64,000 nucleotides of DNA from Streptomyces griseoviridis (lineage in GTDB: Bacteria; Actinomycetota; Actinomycetes; Streptomycetales; Streptomycetaceae): the NCBI GenBank assembly GCA_014649155.1, contig BMSM01000008.1, positions 124,001-188,000 of the forward strand, written 5' to 3'. Position numbers and translations under genes: made by a program. The notes beneath the pieces are model-generated. The model was not told the DNA's origin, made no database searches, and saw only the letters and a list, made by a program, of their open reading frames with translations. Below are positions 26,074 through 34,677 of this stretch, one piece after another. Within the stretch, counting starts at the first letter, position 1, and every line of letters starts with the position of its first letter.

Positions 26074-26937
26074 TCAGCAGCGCTCGCGGTACTCGCGCAG
26101 GATCTTCTGCGTGCGCGACGCGGAGGCGGCCAGCGCCGTCATGTGGTCCAGCACCTCCAGGTGGGTGGAGACCTCGTCCCGGGAGTCCAGGTACAGGGCA
26201 CCCGTCAGATACTCGGTGAAGACCATGTCCGGCAGCTCCGGCTCCGCGAACCGGAACAGCGTGAACGGCGCGTACGTCCCCGGGTGCGGGCCGGTGGCGA
26301 ACTCGGCGACCTGAAGGGTCACCCGCTCCCGGCCGGCGAAGTCCAGCAGCTTGTCGAGCTGTTCCCGCATGACCCGGCCGTCGGAGCTGACCGGGCGGCG
26401 CAGCACCGTCTCGTCCATGACCACCCACAGGTGCGGCGGCCCCTCGCGCTCCAGCAGCCGCTGCCGCTCCATGCGCAGCGCGACGTGCCGGTCGACCGTG
26501 TCCGGCCCGGAGGTGCCGATCGTGCCGGTCTCCATCACGGCCCGCGCGTAGTCCTCGGTCTGGAGCAGTCCCGGTACGAAGTGCGGCTCGTAGGACCGTA
26601 TGATCCGGGCGGCGCCCTCCAGGCTGACGTACAGGCTGAACCAGTCCGGCAGCACGTCGTGGTAGCGCTGCCACCAGCCCGGCCGGTTGGCCTCCTCCGT
26701 GAGGTCGACGAAGGCCGTCACCTCGTCCTCGGGCACCCCGTACGCGTGCAGCAGCAGCTGGACGTAGGGGATCTTCAGGGCGACCTCGGCCGTCTCCATG
26801 CGCCGTACGGTGGCGGGGGCCACCCGCAGCACCTTCGCGGCCGCCTCCCGGCTCAGGCCGGCCGCCTCCCGCAGCTCCTGGAGCCGCTTGCCCAGCACCA
26901 CCTGACCGACGGTGGGCGCGGGTCGTCGGTCACTCAC
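26074..26937 (-). CDS. Helix-turn-helix regulator with DUF5753 domain
   Basis: A 287-residue protein. GTG 26937 (MSDRRPAPTVGQVVLGKRL) is chosen because the XRE-type HTH begins there and the upstream extension is unlike the family. Residues ~10-70 form the HTH ('LQELREAAGLSREAAAKVLRVAPATVRRMETAEV'). Residues ~105-280 form DUF5753 ('YEPHFVPGLLQTEDYARAV'...'DMVFTEYLTGALYLDSRDEVSTHLEVLDHM'). These Scr1/BldB-system regulators are numerous in Streptomyces and are usually paired with a small DUF397 protein; no DUF397 gene is next to this one. The frameshifted DUF574 methyltransferase lies downstream on the same strand. Confidence 0.93.
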   Translation of the reverse strand: MSDRRPAPTVGQVVLGKRLQELREAAGLSREAAAKVLRVAPATVRRMETAEVALKIPYVQLLLHAYGVPEDEVTAFVDLTEEANRPGWWQRYHDVLPDWFSLYVSLEGAARIIRSYEPHFVPGLLQTEDYARAVMETGTIGTSGPDTVDRHVALRMERQRLLEREGPPHLWVVMDETVLRRPVSSDGRVMREQLDKLLDFAGRERVTLQVAEFATGPHPGTYAPFTLFRFAEPELPDMVFTEYLTGALYLDSRDEVSTHLEVLDHMTALAASASRTQKILREYRERC

Positions 26938-27155
26938 GCCACGCCCCTCCCACGTGCCCACGCATGCGCGCAGTCTTTCACGCCACCCGCCCCCTACCAC
27001 AAGCCGGGCCGGGCGCCGGCACGATGACCTCCGGGGTAATCGACCGGCCGCCGCCTGTCCGTCATCGTGGGGCGCACACCGGGCGCCGGGCCGGTGAGCC
27101 CCGTCCCGGCCCCCGGTGCCCCGCCCGCTCCCGCACCGCCCGGAGGCGTCCCGTC

Positions 27156-27581
27156 ATGTCCACGACCTACTTTGCCGTCCTCGCCCGGACCCGTGAGCCC
27201 GGCGTGGCGCTCCGCCGCTTCCTGGCCCTCGACGCCGCGGTGACCGGCGCCAACGGGCTCGCCTACCTCGCCCTGTCCGGCCCGCTCGGCGACCTCCTCG
27301 GCGCGGGCTCCGGGCTGCTGCTCGCGCTCGGCGCGGCACTCGCCCTCTATGCCGCCGCCGTGGGCCTGCTGGCCGGCCGCCGCGAACCGTCCGCCACGGG
27401 GGTGCGGACGGTCGTGGCGGCCAACCTCGCCTGGGCGGTGCTGAGCCTGGCGGCCCTCGTGCTGTGGCTGTCGCCCACCACGGCCGGCGCGGTCTGGACG
27501 GTGGCGCAGGCACTGGTCGTCGCCGGCTTCGCCCTGGCCCAGCACCGGTCGCTGAGGGAGCGTCAGAGCGCGCGTCCCTGA
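27156..27581 (+). CDS. Small integral membrane protein, four helices
   Basis: A 141-residue protein starting at ATG 27156, preceded by GGAGG. It has four hydrophobic helices: ~28-46 ('AAVTGANGLAYLALSGPLG'), ~52-74 ('GLLLALGAALALYAAAVGLLAG'), ~85-107 ('VVAANLAWAVLSLAALVLWLS') and ~111-130. Loops are short and the C-terminus basic. The pattern resembles small DoxX/SPW-like membrane proteins, but no defining motif is visible and the function is unknown. The 3' end overlaps the convergent MmyB-type regulator by 19 bases. Confidence 0.8.
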   Translation: MSTTYFAVLARTREPGVALRRFLALDAAVTGANGLAYLALSGPLGDLLGAGSGLLLALGAALALYAAAVGLLAGRREPSATGVRTVVAANLAWAVLSLAALVLWLSPTTAGAVWTVAQALVVAGFALAQHRSLRERQSARP

Positions 27582-28381
27582 AGGTACTCGGCGGTCGCCG
27601 GGTCGGCGGGGAGCAGGGTCTCCACGGCCAGCTCGGCGACGGTCACGTCCATCGGCGTGTTGAAGGTGGAGATCGAGGAGAGGAACGACAGCGTCCGCCC
27701 GGCGTGCTCCACCTGCATCGGCAGCGCGGGGAACGGCTCCGGTTCCTCGGGCCCGGCCTCCGGGCCGCCGCCCTCGGGCACCGGATAGGCCGCGACCTCG
27801 TCGTACAGCGCCCGCAGCCGGGGCGAGCGGTGCAGGGCCGTCTGCCGCTCCAGGCGGGCCAGCAGGTGTCCGCGCCAGACGCGCAGATTGCGGATGCGCG
27901 GTGCGAGGCCCTCCGGGTGCAGCGTCAGCCGCAGCGCGTTCAGCGGCGGCGCCAGCAACCGCTCCGGGACGCCGTCCAGCAGCATCGTGACCCCCCGGTT
28001 GGCGGCCACCACGTCGTACGCCGCGTCCACCACCAGCGCCGGGTAGGGCTCGTAGCCGCGTATCAGCCGTTCCAGGCCGGCCCGCAGGGTGTCCAGCGCC
28101 GGGTCGTCCAGCGGGGTCTCCGGATAGTGCGGGGCGTAACCGGCCGCGAGCAGCAGCGCGTTGCGCTCCCTGACCGGTACGTCCAGGTGCTCGGCCAGCC
28201 GCAGCACCAGCTCGGCGCTCGGCCGGGACCGGCCCGTCTCCACGAAGCTGATGTGCCGGGCGGAGGAACCGGCGCGCGACGCCAGCTCCAGCTGGCTCAC
28301 CCGGCGCCGCTCCCGCCAGGCCCGCAGCAGCGGACCCACACCCCGGCAGGCGGCGGGCACGGACGACGCGTCAGCGGTCAT
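27563..28381 (-). CDS. XRE-family regulator with MmyB-like ligand-binding domain
   Basis: A 272-residue protein starting at ATG 28381. Residues ~14-75 are an HTH ('LLRAWRERRRVSQLELASRAGSSARHISFVETGRSRPS'). Residues ~100-265 are the MmyB-type PAS-like ligand-binding domain ('YPALVVDAAYDVVAANRG', 'NALRLTLHPEGLAPRIRNL', 'ISTFNTPMDVTVAELAVETLLPADPAT'). Such proteins often control an adjacent oxidoreductase or methyltransferase. Here the divergent neighbour is a pterin dehydratase across a 144-base gap, which may hold a shared control region. The target is not known. Confidence 0.92.
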   Translation of the reverse strand: MTADASSVPAACRGVGPLLRAWRERRRVSQLELASRAGSSARHISFVETGRSRPSAELVLRLAEHLDVPVRERNALLLAAGYAPHYPETPLDDPALDTLRAGLERLIRGYEPYPALVVDAAYDVVAANRGVTMLLDGVPERLLAPPLNALRLTLHPEGLAPRIRNLRVWRGHLLARLERQTALHRSPRLRALYDEVAAYPVPEGGGPEAGPEEPEPFPALPMQVEHAGRTLSFLSSISTFNTPMDVTVAELAVETLLPADPATAEYLQGRAL

Positions 28382-28525
28382 GAGGGGAACCGTAGCCGAC
28401 CGGCGCGGCCGCGCGGAGCCCGTACGGCCCTCCTGTGGCACGCTGGGGTGGACCCCGGCCGACGCCCGCCGCCGGGGGACCGCCGCCCGCCCTCCGGGGC
28501 GCCGTCAGGGAAGGAGACGCGGCCC

Positions 28526-28831
28526 ATGCCCGTCGTACCGCTGTCACCCGAGGAGATCGAGGACCGGCTGGCCGGGCTGCCGGGCTGGTCGCTCGACGGC
28601 GACCGCCTCACCCGCTCCTACCGGCTCGCCTCCCACACCGCGGCGACGGCGATGGTCGTGCACATCGCCCAGGTCCAGGAGGAACTCGACCACCACTCCG
28701 ACCTGACGCTCGGCTACGACACCGTGTCCCTGAGCGTGCACACGCACAGCGCGGGCGGCGCGGTGACCGAGAAGGACGTCGGACTGGCCCGCCGCGTCGA
28801 GGCTCTCGCCCCGGCGCACGGGGCACGCTGA
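28526..28831 (+). CDS. phhB: Pterin-4a-carbinolamine (4a-hydroxytetrahydrobiopterin) dehydratase
   Basis: A 101-residue protein, the standard PCD/DCoH length, starting at ATG 28526 behind AAGGAGA. The active-site segment is 'EELDHHSDLTLGYDTVSLSVHTHSAGGAVTEKDVGLARRVE'. It keeps the paired His of the HHP motif (HHS here) and the second His in 'VHTH'. The enzyme dehydrates the 4a-hydroxy-pterin made by aromatic amino acid hydroxylases, recycling the cofactor. No phenylalanine hydroxylase gene is adjacent, so the partner must be elsewhere or the role differs. Confidence 0.93.
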   Translation: MPVVPLSPEEIEDRLAGLPGWSLDGDRLTRSYRLASHTAATAMVVHIAQVQEELDHHSDLTLGYDTVSLSVHTHSAGGAVTEKDVGLARRVEALAPAHGAR

Positions 28832-28885
28832 CGCACGGCCGGCCGGGCCACGTTGACGTACGGCCGGCCGGGGCACACTGACGTA
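28828..28885. repeat. Short tandem repeat downstream of the pterin dehydratase
   Basis: A 25-base unit (TGACG[C/T]ACGGCCGGCCGGG core) is repeated about 2.3 times at 28828-28852, 28853-28877 and the start of a third at 28878. It spans the dehydratase stop codon and runs to the start of the following methyltransferase, suggesting slippage duplication of the 55-base intergenic region. Confidence 0.75.
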
Positions 28886-28886
28886 T

Positions 28887-29627
28887 GTGCTGGACTACGA
28901 CAAGGAAGCGGAGCGGTACGACGCCGCGCGCGGCGGCGAGCCCCGGGCGGCCGCCGCCGCCGAGGCCGTCCTGAGCCTCGTGCCGCCCGGCGCCCGCGTC
29001 CTGCTCGACGCGGCCTGCGGCACCGGGATCGTCACCCGGCGCCTCGCGGCGGCCCGCGACGGACTGCGGGTGACCGGGGTGGACCTCACCGACGCCATGA
29101 TCCGGCGGGCCGCGGCCCGGCTGCCCGGCGCGGTGGTCCGCGCCGACGCCCGCCGGCTGCCGTTCGGGGACGGCCGGTTCGACGCCGTGACCAGTGTGTG
29201 GCTGCTGCACCTGACGGCCACCGGGGAGGACGCGCGGGCCGTCGTCGGCGAGTGCGCCCGGGTGCTGCGGCCCGGCGGGGTGTACGTCACCACGGTCGAC
29301 AAGGGCGCCTCGCACAACGTGGGCAGCGACATCGACGCCGTCCTCGCCGCCCGCCCGCCCAGCCCCGTCCGGGACGCCGCCGAGGCCGTCGAGGCGTACG
29401 CCCGCGCCGCCGGCCTGGTCCCGGCCGGGCGGGCCCGCTTCACCGGCCACGGGCAGGGCCGCAGCCCCCGGCGGACCGTCGAGGACCTGCGCCGTGGCTG
29501 GTTCATGACGCTGCCGCCCGACTCCCCGACGGCCGACGAGTTCGCCGCCCGCCTGGCGGCCCTGCCCGACCAGGACCGGCCCCGCCCCGACCCGGTGTTC
29601 ACGCTGCGGGCCTTCCACAAGCCCTGA
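28887..29627 (+). CDS. Class I SAM-dependent methyltransferase
   Basis: A 246-residue protein starting at GTG 28887. Motif I is 'VLLDAACGTGIVTRRLA' (residues ~36-52), motif II is the acidic 'GVDLTDAMI', motif III 'ADARRLPFGDGRFDAVTSVWLLHL', and post-III 'ECARVLRPGGVYVTTVDK'. This is the Methyltransf_11/25 pattern of UbiE/BioC-like enzymes. The C-terminal half, which chooses the substrate, has no recognisable motif. It follows the pterin dehydratase in the same direction after 55 repeat-filled bases, and a functional link is uncertain. Confidence 0.9.
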   Translation: MLDYDKEAERYDAARGGEPRAAAAAEAVLSLVPPGARVLLDAACGTGIVTRRLAAARDGLRVTGVDLTDAMIRRAAARLPGAVVRADARRLPFGDGRFDAVTSVWLLHLTATGEDARAVVGECARVLRPGGVYVTTVDKGASHNVGSDIDAVLAARPPSPVRDAAEAVEAYARAAGLVPAGRARFTGHGQGRSPRRTVEDLRRGWFMTLPPDSPTADEFAARLAALPDQDRPRPDPVFTLRAFHKP

Positions 29628-29725
29628 GGCCGAAGCCCGCCGGGCCACCGTGCGGGGGGCGGCAACTCCGGTGCCGTCGGCGGCGACTGGGAGGAGAACA
29701 CCCCCGCCCTCCCAGGAGGCCCCCC

Positions 29726-31597
29726 ATGAAGCACCCGCACGGGCGCGGCAGACGCCGTGTCCTGGTCCCCGCCCTCGCCGCGGCCCTCGCGCTGGCCGGC
29801 GCCGGACTGACCGCCCTCGGCGCCGACACCGCCGAGGCCGCCACCGCCCGGCAGGTCGAGAAGCTGGACCGGGGCGTCGTCAGCGTCCACACCTCGGCCG
29901 GCAACCTGGTCAGCTGGCGCTGGCTCGGCACCGACCCGAACGACGTCTCCTTCAACGTCTACCGGGCCGGCACGAAGGTCAACTCGTCCCCGGTCACCGG
30001 CTCCACCAACTACTTCCACTCCGGCGCCCCCGAACAGGCCGACTACACCGTCCGCGCGATCGTGAACGGCGTCGAACAGGCCGACTCCGTCCACGCGGTG
30101 CAGTTCCGCGCCGGCTACAAGGACGTCCCGATCTCCCCGCCGGCCGGCGGCACCACCCCCGACGGCGTCGCCTACACCTACGAGGCCAACGACGCCTCCG
30201 TCGGCGACCTCGACGGCGACGGCGCCCTGGACTTCGTCCTGAAGTGGCAGCCCACCAACGCCAAGGACAACTCCCAGTCCGGTTACACCGGCAACACGAT
30301 CGTCGACGGCGTCAAGCTCGACGGCACCCGCCTGTGGCGGATCGACCTGGGCCGCAACATCCGCTCCGGCGCCCACTACACCCAGTTCCAGGTGTACGAC
30401 TACGACGGCGACGGCAAGGCCGAGGTCGCCATGAAGACCGCCGACGGCACCACCGACGGCACCGGCGCGGTGATCGGCAGCGCCTCCGCCGACCACCGCA
30501 ACTCCTCCGGGTACGTCCTGTCCGGCCCCGAGTACCTGACCATGTTCAACGGGCAGACCGGCAAGGCGATGGGCACCGTCGACTACGCCCCGGCCCGCGG
30601 CACGGTCTCCGCCTGGGGCGACTCCTACGGCAACCGCGTCGACCGCTTCCTGGCCGGCACCGCGTACCTGGACGGCGCCCGGCCCTCCCTCATCATGGCC
30701 CGCGGCTACTACACGCGCAGCGTGATCGCCGCGTGGGACTGGCGCAACGGCGCCTTCACCCGCCGCTGGACCTTCGACACCACCTCCTCCACCAACAGCG
30801 GCAAGGGCTACGACGGGCAGGGCTCGCACAGCCTCTCCGTCGGGGACGTCGACAACGACGGCAAGGACGAGATCGTGTACGGCTCGATGGCCGTGGACGA
30901 CAACGGCAACGGCCTGTGGACCGCGAGGACCGGCCACGGCGACGCCCAGCACCTCGGCGACCTGGACCCGTCCACCGCGGGCCTGGAGTACTTCAAGGTC
31001 TCCGAGTCCACCTCCCAGCCCGCCGAGGTGTACCTGAACCCGGCGAACGGCGCGGTCCGCTGGAAGCTTCCCGCCTGCTGCGACAACGGCCGCGGCGTGG
31101 CCGGCGACATCTACGCGGGCAACGACGGCGCCGAGGTCTGGTCGGCCTCCGACACGTCCATCCGCGACGAGGCCGGCGCCACCAAGGGCCGCGAGCCGTC
31201 CTCGGCCAACTTCCTGTCCTGGTGGGACGGCGACCCGGTGCGCGAACTCCTCGACGGCACCCGGATCGACAAGTACGGCACGTCGTCCGACACCCGCCTG
31301 CTCACCGGCGCGGACGTCCACTCCAACAACGGCACCAAGGCGACCCCGTCCCTGTCCGGCGACATCCTCGGCGACTGGCGCGAGGAGGTCGTCTGGCCGA
31401 CGGGCGACAACACGGCACTGCGGATCTACTCGACCCCGTACGAGACCACCACGAAGATCACCACCCTGCTGCACGACACCATGTACCGGACCGGGCTGGC
31501 CTGGCAGAACACCGCCTACAACCAGCCCCCGCACCCGAGCTTCTTCCTCGGCAACGGCATGGCGACCGCGCCGCGGCCGGCGGTGTACACGCCGTAG
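29726..31597 (+). CDS. Secreted rhamnogalacturonan lyase, polysaccharide lyase family 11
   Basis: A 623-residue protein starting at ATG 29726 behind CAGGAGG. The signal peptide is residues 1-~38 (RGRRRVLVPALAAALALAGAG...AEA), followed by the mature enzyme beginning 'TARQVEKLDRGVVSV', characteristic of PL11. The chain folds as an eight-bladed beta-propeller with repeated Ca-binding loops 'D-x-D-G-D-G' ('VGDLDGDGALDFV', 'YDYDGDGKAEV', 'VGDVDNDGKDEIVYG', 'SGDILGDWREEVVW'). It cleaves the rhamnogalacturonan I backbone of pectin by beta-elimination outside the cell. It carries no CBM, stands alone, and ends at a strong hairpin. Confidence 0.95.
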   Translation: MKHPHGRGRRRVLVPALAAALALAGAGLTALGADTAEAATARQVEKLDRGVVSVHTSAGNLVSWRWLGTDPNDVSFNVYRAGTKVNSSPVTGSTNYFHSGAPEQADYTVRAIVNGVEQADSVHAVQFRAGYKDVPISPPAGGTTPDGVAYTYEANDASVGDLDGDGALDFVLKWQPTNAKDNSQSGYTGNTIVDGVKLDGTRLWRIDLGRNIRSGAHYTQFQVYDYDGDGKAEVAMKTADGTTDGTGAVIGSASADHRNSSGYVLSGPEYLTMFNGQTGKAMGTVDYAPARGTVSAWGDSYGNRVDRFLAGTAYLDGARPSLIMARGYYTRSVIAAWDWRNGAFTRRWTFDTTSSTNSGKGYDGQGSHSLSVGDVDNDGKDEIVYGSMAVDDNGNGLWTARTGHGDAQHLGDLDPSTAGLEYFKVSESTSQPAEVYLNPANGAVRWKLPACCDNGRGVAGDIYAGNDGAEVWSASDTSIRDEAGATKGREPSSANFLSWWDGDPVRELLDGTRIDKYGTSSDTRLLTGADVHSNNGTKATPSLSGDILGDWREEVVWPTGDNTALRIYSTPYETTTKITTLLHDTMYRTGLAWQNTAYNQPPHPSFFLGNGMATAPRPAVYTP

Positions 31598-31632
31598 CCG
31601 CCTGACCAGGCGCAATAAGCTATCCAGGTCCA

Positions 31633-31670
31633 GTGATGGGTCCGCCGGGCCTCCCGTGCGGACCCATCAC
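31633..31670. terminator. Hairpin terminator between the PL11 gene and the integrase relic
   Basis: A perfect 13-bp stem, GTGATGGGTCCGC (31633-31645) with GCGGACCCATCAC (31658-31670), has a 12-base loop. It lies 36 bases after the lyase stop and just before the stop of the convergent integrase relic, so it could serve both strands. Confidence 0.75.
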
Positions 31671-32265
31671 GCATCGTCTCCGCCGATCTCTGGGGAGGAA
31701 CTGGGGAGATCCATTTCCGAAGCATCACCTGAGGCGTCCGCTTCAGCCGGCGGCTCCGAGATGAAGCTCCCCAGCGCCGCCCGAGCACGGTTCCCCGCCT
31801 TCGGCATGAAGTGCACATACGTCCGCAGCGTGAACGCCGGATCACTGTGCCCCAGCCACTCGGCCAGCTTCGTGATCGTCTCACCCTCCGCCAGGACGAC
31901 GCCGGCGAACGTGTGCCGCAACACATGGAAGCCGAACTCCCGCGGCATCTCCCACTTGTCCCGCCGCCACGGCTTCCCGCCCCGCTTCGACTCCACCCAC
32001 TCCCGTACAGGCGGCTCGATGAGCCCTGCTTCGACGAGAGCCGGCTTCCACTGCCGGTCGTTGAACGTGTCCCGGCTGATGGCGCCGCCGCGGACGCTGT
32101 CGACGTGGCTGGTGGTGACGAGCAGGGTGGCACGCGCCTCGACGACGCGCGCCACCCGGCGGTGCACCGGACCGCCGGGCGCCTGCGAAGCGGCGACCGC
32201 ACCAAGGGCGTCGTCTCCCCCCTCGCCTTGCGGGCGACCGGCACGCCGGCCTTCCTGGGCACCGC
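31667..32265 (-). pseudogene. Truncated tyrosine recombinase (phage/AICE-type integrase), C-terminal part
   Basis: The minus-strand frame ending at 31667 encodes only the catalytic C-terminus. It has 'DTFNDRQWKPALVEAGLI', the box II pattern 'FHVLRHTFAGVVLAEGETITKLAEWLGHSDPAFTLRTY' (His-x-x-Arg, then His, then the nucleophilic Tyr), and 'VHFMPKAGNRARAALGSF'. Upstream of about 32,180 the similarity switches frame ('VPVARKARGETTPL' is in another frame). The N-terminal DNA-binding domains are missing because the DegT-type gene begins immediately. No start codon or ribosome-binding site is available. It marks the old end of an integrated element. Confidence 0.87.
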
Positions 32266-32292
32266 CGGACAGCAGGGGACAGCCCGGCCCCG

Positions 32293-33486
32293 TCAGCCCA
32301 GCACGCCCCGCACCGCCTTGGTGAAACGTTCGGCGACCCAGTCGATCTCCGTGTCGGAGGCGTGCACGGTGGTGCCGAAGCCGGCGCCCAGGTGCCGGTC
32401 CGAGACGCCGACGGACAGGGCCACCGCTCGGGCCAGGCAGTCGTCGGTCCGGGGGAGGGCGCCGGGCCGCAGCGCCGGGCCCGCGTACCGTCCGCCCGGC
32501 GCCGTGAGCTGGCGCATGTTGCCGTAGTAGTGCTGGCCCGAGTCGCGCAGCGTCGTGGTGCCCAGGGCCGAGGCGACGGCTCGTGCGTCCCCGGCCTGGT
32601 CGAAGAGGTGCACCAGCAAGGTGCCGCACTCCCCGGCCGCGTCGTGCAGTGTCCGGCGCCGGACACCCTCCCGTGCCGGGATCGCCGCCGCCAGCCGCCG
32701 CTTGACGGCCCGGGTCCGCCTCAGCACGGAGTCCAGCTTCGCCAGCTGGGCGCAGGCCACGGCCGCGCTCAGTTCGGGCATCCGCAGGTTGAGGCCGAAG
32801 AGCGGGTCGCCCGCGGGCCCGTCCGCCGGATACCGGCCGTGGTCCTTGAAGGCGGCGGCGCGCCGGTGCAGGCCGGGGTCGTCGGTGAGGACGAACCCGC
32901 CGTCGCCACTGGTGAGAACCTTGTAGGGGTTGAGGGAGAACGCGCCCAGGGCCCCGAACGTGCCCAGGGCCCGGCCCTCGTAGGTGCCACCGCACGCCTG
33001 GGCCACATCCTCGACGAGCAGCAGGCCGTGGCGTTCGGTGACACGGCGCAGTGCGGTCAGGTCGCACGGCGCGCCGAGCATGTGGACGGCCATGACGGCG
33101 CGGGTCCTGGGGGTGATGCGCCGCTCGACGTCGGCCGGGTCGAGCGTGAGCGACTCGTCGATCTCGGCGAGCACCGGCACCGCGCCCAGATGGGCGACGC
33201 TCGCGATGGAGGCGACGAAGGTGTAGCCGGGCACGATGACCTCGTCGCCCGCGCCGATCCCGGCCGCGACGAGCGCGGCCAGCAAGGCCGACGTGCCGCT
33301 GTTGGTCGTCACGGCGTGGCGGGCGCCGAAGACCTCACCTGCCAGGGCCTCGAAGCGGTGCACGAACGACGCCGGTTCGGGGCGGCCGTAGGCGTGCCGG
33401 GTCCGCTCCCAGTGGTCCAGCACCTCTTCGACGTTCGCGCGCTCCTCCGGGCCGAAGAAGGCGTATCCAGGACCGGGCATCTCCAC
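32293..33486 (-). CDS. DegT/DnrJ/EryC1/StrS-family PLP aminotransferase
   Basis: A 397-residue protein starting at GTG 33486 directly after the stop of the glycosyltransferase gene. The PLP lysine is K189 in 'FSLNPYK-VLTSGDGG'. Other family blocks are 'TNSGTSALLAALVAAGIGAGDEVIVPGYTF', 'VLAEIDESLTLDPADVERRITPRTRAVMAVHMLG' and 'LLVEDVAQACGGTYEGR'. These enzymes transaminate keto-sugars (or cyclitols) in antibiotic and glycan pathways, or act as dehydratases when Lys is His; here Lys is present, so transamination is expected. The usual GEGG is SDGG. It is co-translated with GT2 and MFS genes, which points to making and exporting an amino-sugar product. Confidence 0.92.
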   Translation of the reverse strand: MEMPGPGYAFFGPEERANVEEVLDHWERTRHAYGRPEPASFVHRFEALAGEVFGARHAVTTNSGTSALLAALVAAGIGAGDEVIVPGYTFVASIASVAHLGAVPVLAEIDESLTLDPADVERRITPRTRAVMAVHMLGAPCDLTALRRVTERHGLLLVEDVAQACGGTYEGRALGTFGALGAFSLNPYKVLTSGDGGFVLTDDPGLHRRAAAFKDHGRYPADGPAGDPLFGLNLRMPELSAAVACAQLAKLDSVLRRTRAVKRRLAAAIPAREGVRRRTLHDAAGECGTLLVHLFDQAGDARAVASALGTTTLRDSGQHYYGNMRQLTAPGGRYAGPALRPGALPRTDDCLARAVALSVGVSDRHLGAGFGTTVHASDTEIDWVAERFTKAVRGVLG

Positions 33487-34677
33487 TCACTCCTCGGTTG
33501 CGAAACGGTCGACACGGCCGATGGGGGTGCCGGGGCGCCAACTGAGCATGGGGATATGGGCGTTGAACAGCTCGCCGTTCTCCTTGGTGGCGGGGGCCGG
33601 CGGGTGGGCCAGGTGCAGCAGCACGTCGTCGTAGCTGTCGAAGGCGGTGTGGAAGTCCATGCGGTAGGCGAAGTCGTTGTCCTCGCCGCCCCAGCCCTCG
33701 TACCGTTCGTCCATGCCGCCGATGCGGTGGAACGCCTCGGTGCGCACCCACAGGCAGCAGCCCGGGGGCCGGCGGAGCACGAAACCCCGCAGATCGGCGG
33801 TGTCCGCCTCGGCGGCCCCGGCCAGCACCCGGGTGCGGACGGCGGCGTCGCTGGCCCGTTCCCCGAGGTTCAGCATGTTCCGGTAGGTCAGGTGGCCGCT
33901 GGTGCCGGGCCGCCGGAACCGGGCCGCGTTGCGTGCGACGAACTCCCGGTCCACCAGGACGTCCGCGTCGAGGACGCAGATCGCCTCCGCCGCGCCCGCT
34001 GTCTCGACCACCCCGACGTTGACGGCCCACGACTTGTTGAACAACCCGGGTTTGGGTGCGAAGACGTAGCGGTCGGTGCGGGCTTCGACGGCCTGCCGCC
34101 ACCGCGGCCGGTCGTCGGCCTCCACCACCGTGACGCGGTAGCGGCCCCGGTCGTAGGACTGGTCCGCGAGGGCGGCGAGACACGCCAGCAGGTTACGCAG
34201 GCGGGCGCCGCCGGTGTCGCGGTCCCGGAACGGGATGACGACGACAAGCTCCGCGTCCTCGTCGGCTCGGCCGGGCGCCGGTGGGACGGCGAGCAGCTCC
34301 TGTACGTCCACCGGATCGGCTCCGGTTCGGTACCGCGCGCCGAGATGATGTCCCAGCCGGTTGACGCTCTCCGCCTCCCACGCCGCGGTGAAGACCGGGA
34401 CGGAGTACGGGTCGTCCGCGCCCCGGGCGGCGAGGGCGGCGGTCAGCGCGCGGTGCCGGGCCGGGTCCTGCGGGTGGGCCGCCAGCGCCCCGGCCGACGC
34501 GGCGATCCCCGGATCGGCGTGGCCGGTGGCCGCGTCGAGGACGTGCTCCAGGCGCGGTCGCGCGTACTGCCAGTACAGCAGGCAGGCACGGCGTGCCTCC
34601 GGGTCGTTGGCCACCACGATGCTGTCGGCCACCGCTTGCGCCAGTACCCGCGGGTCGGTGGACATCAGGGCGGTCAT
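33487..34677 (-). CDS. Family 2 glycosyltransferase with galactosyltransferase-type C-terminus
   Basis: A 396-residue protein starting at ATG 34677, overlapping the MFS stop (ATGA). Residues 1-~130 are a helical N-terminal extension. The GT-A domain begins near 'AELVVVIPFRDRD' and continues with 'LLACLAALADQSYDRGRYRVTVVEADD' and the DxD 'CVLDADVLVD'. The C-terminal 'GFVLRRPPGCCLWVRTEAFHRIGGMDERYEGWGGEDNDFAYRM' is the Glyco_transf_7C motif seen in galactosyl/N-acetylgalactosaminyl transferases; its EGWGGED block binds the acceptor and catalyses. No membrane segment is present, so it is cytosolic. It is embedded in the MFS-GT2-DegT operon. Confidence 0.9.
   Translation of the reverse strand: MTALMSTDPRVLAQAVADSIVVANDPEARRACLLYWQYARPRLEHVLDAATGHADPGIAASAGALAAHPQDPARHRALTAALAARGADDPYSVPVFTAAWEAESVNRLGHHLGARYRTGADPVDVQELLAVPPAPGRADEDAELVVVIPFRDRDTGGARLRNLLACLAALADQSYDRGRYRVTVVEADDRPRWRQAVEARTDRYVFAPKPGLFNKSWAVNVGVVETAGAAEAICVLDADVLVDREFVARNAARFRRPGTSGHLTYRNMLNLGERASDAAVRTRVLAGAAEADTADLRGFVLRRPPGCCLWVRTEAFHRIGGMDERYEGWGGEDNDFAYRMDFHTAFDSYDDVLLHLAHPPAPATKENGELFNAHIPMLSWRPGTPIGRVDRFATEE

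Noticed and set aside
29628..29725. CebR-type or other sugar operator upstream of the rhamnogalacturonan lyase
   Set aside because: No palindrome resembling CebR or another known box was found; only a good ribosome-binding site is clear.
31600..31670. Possible tRNA or attachment site beside the integrase relic
   Set aside because: No cloverleaf or T-loop consensus is visible. The only structure is a 13-bp hairpin best explained as a terminator.
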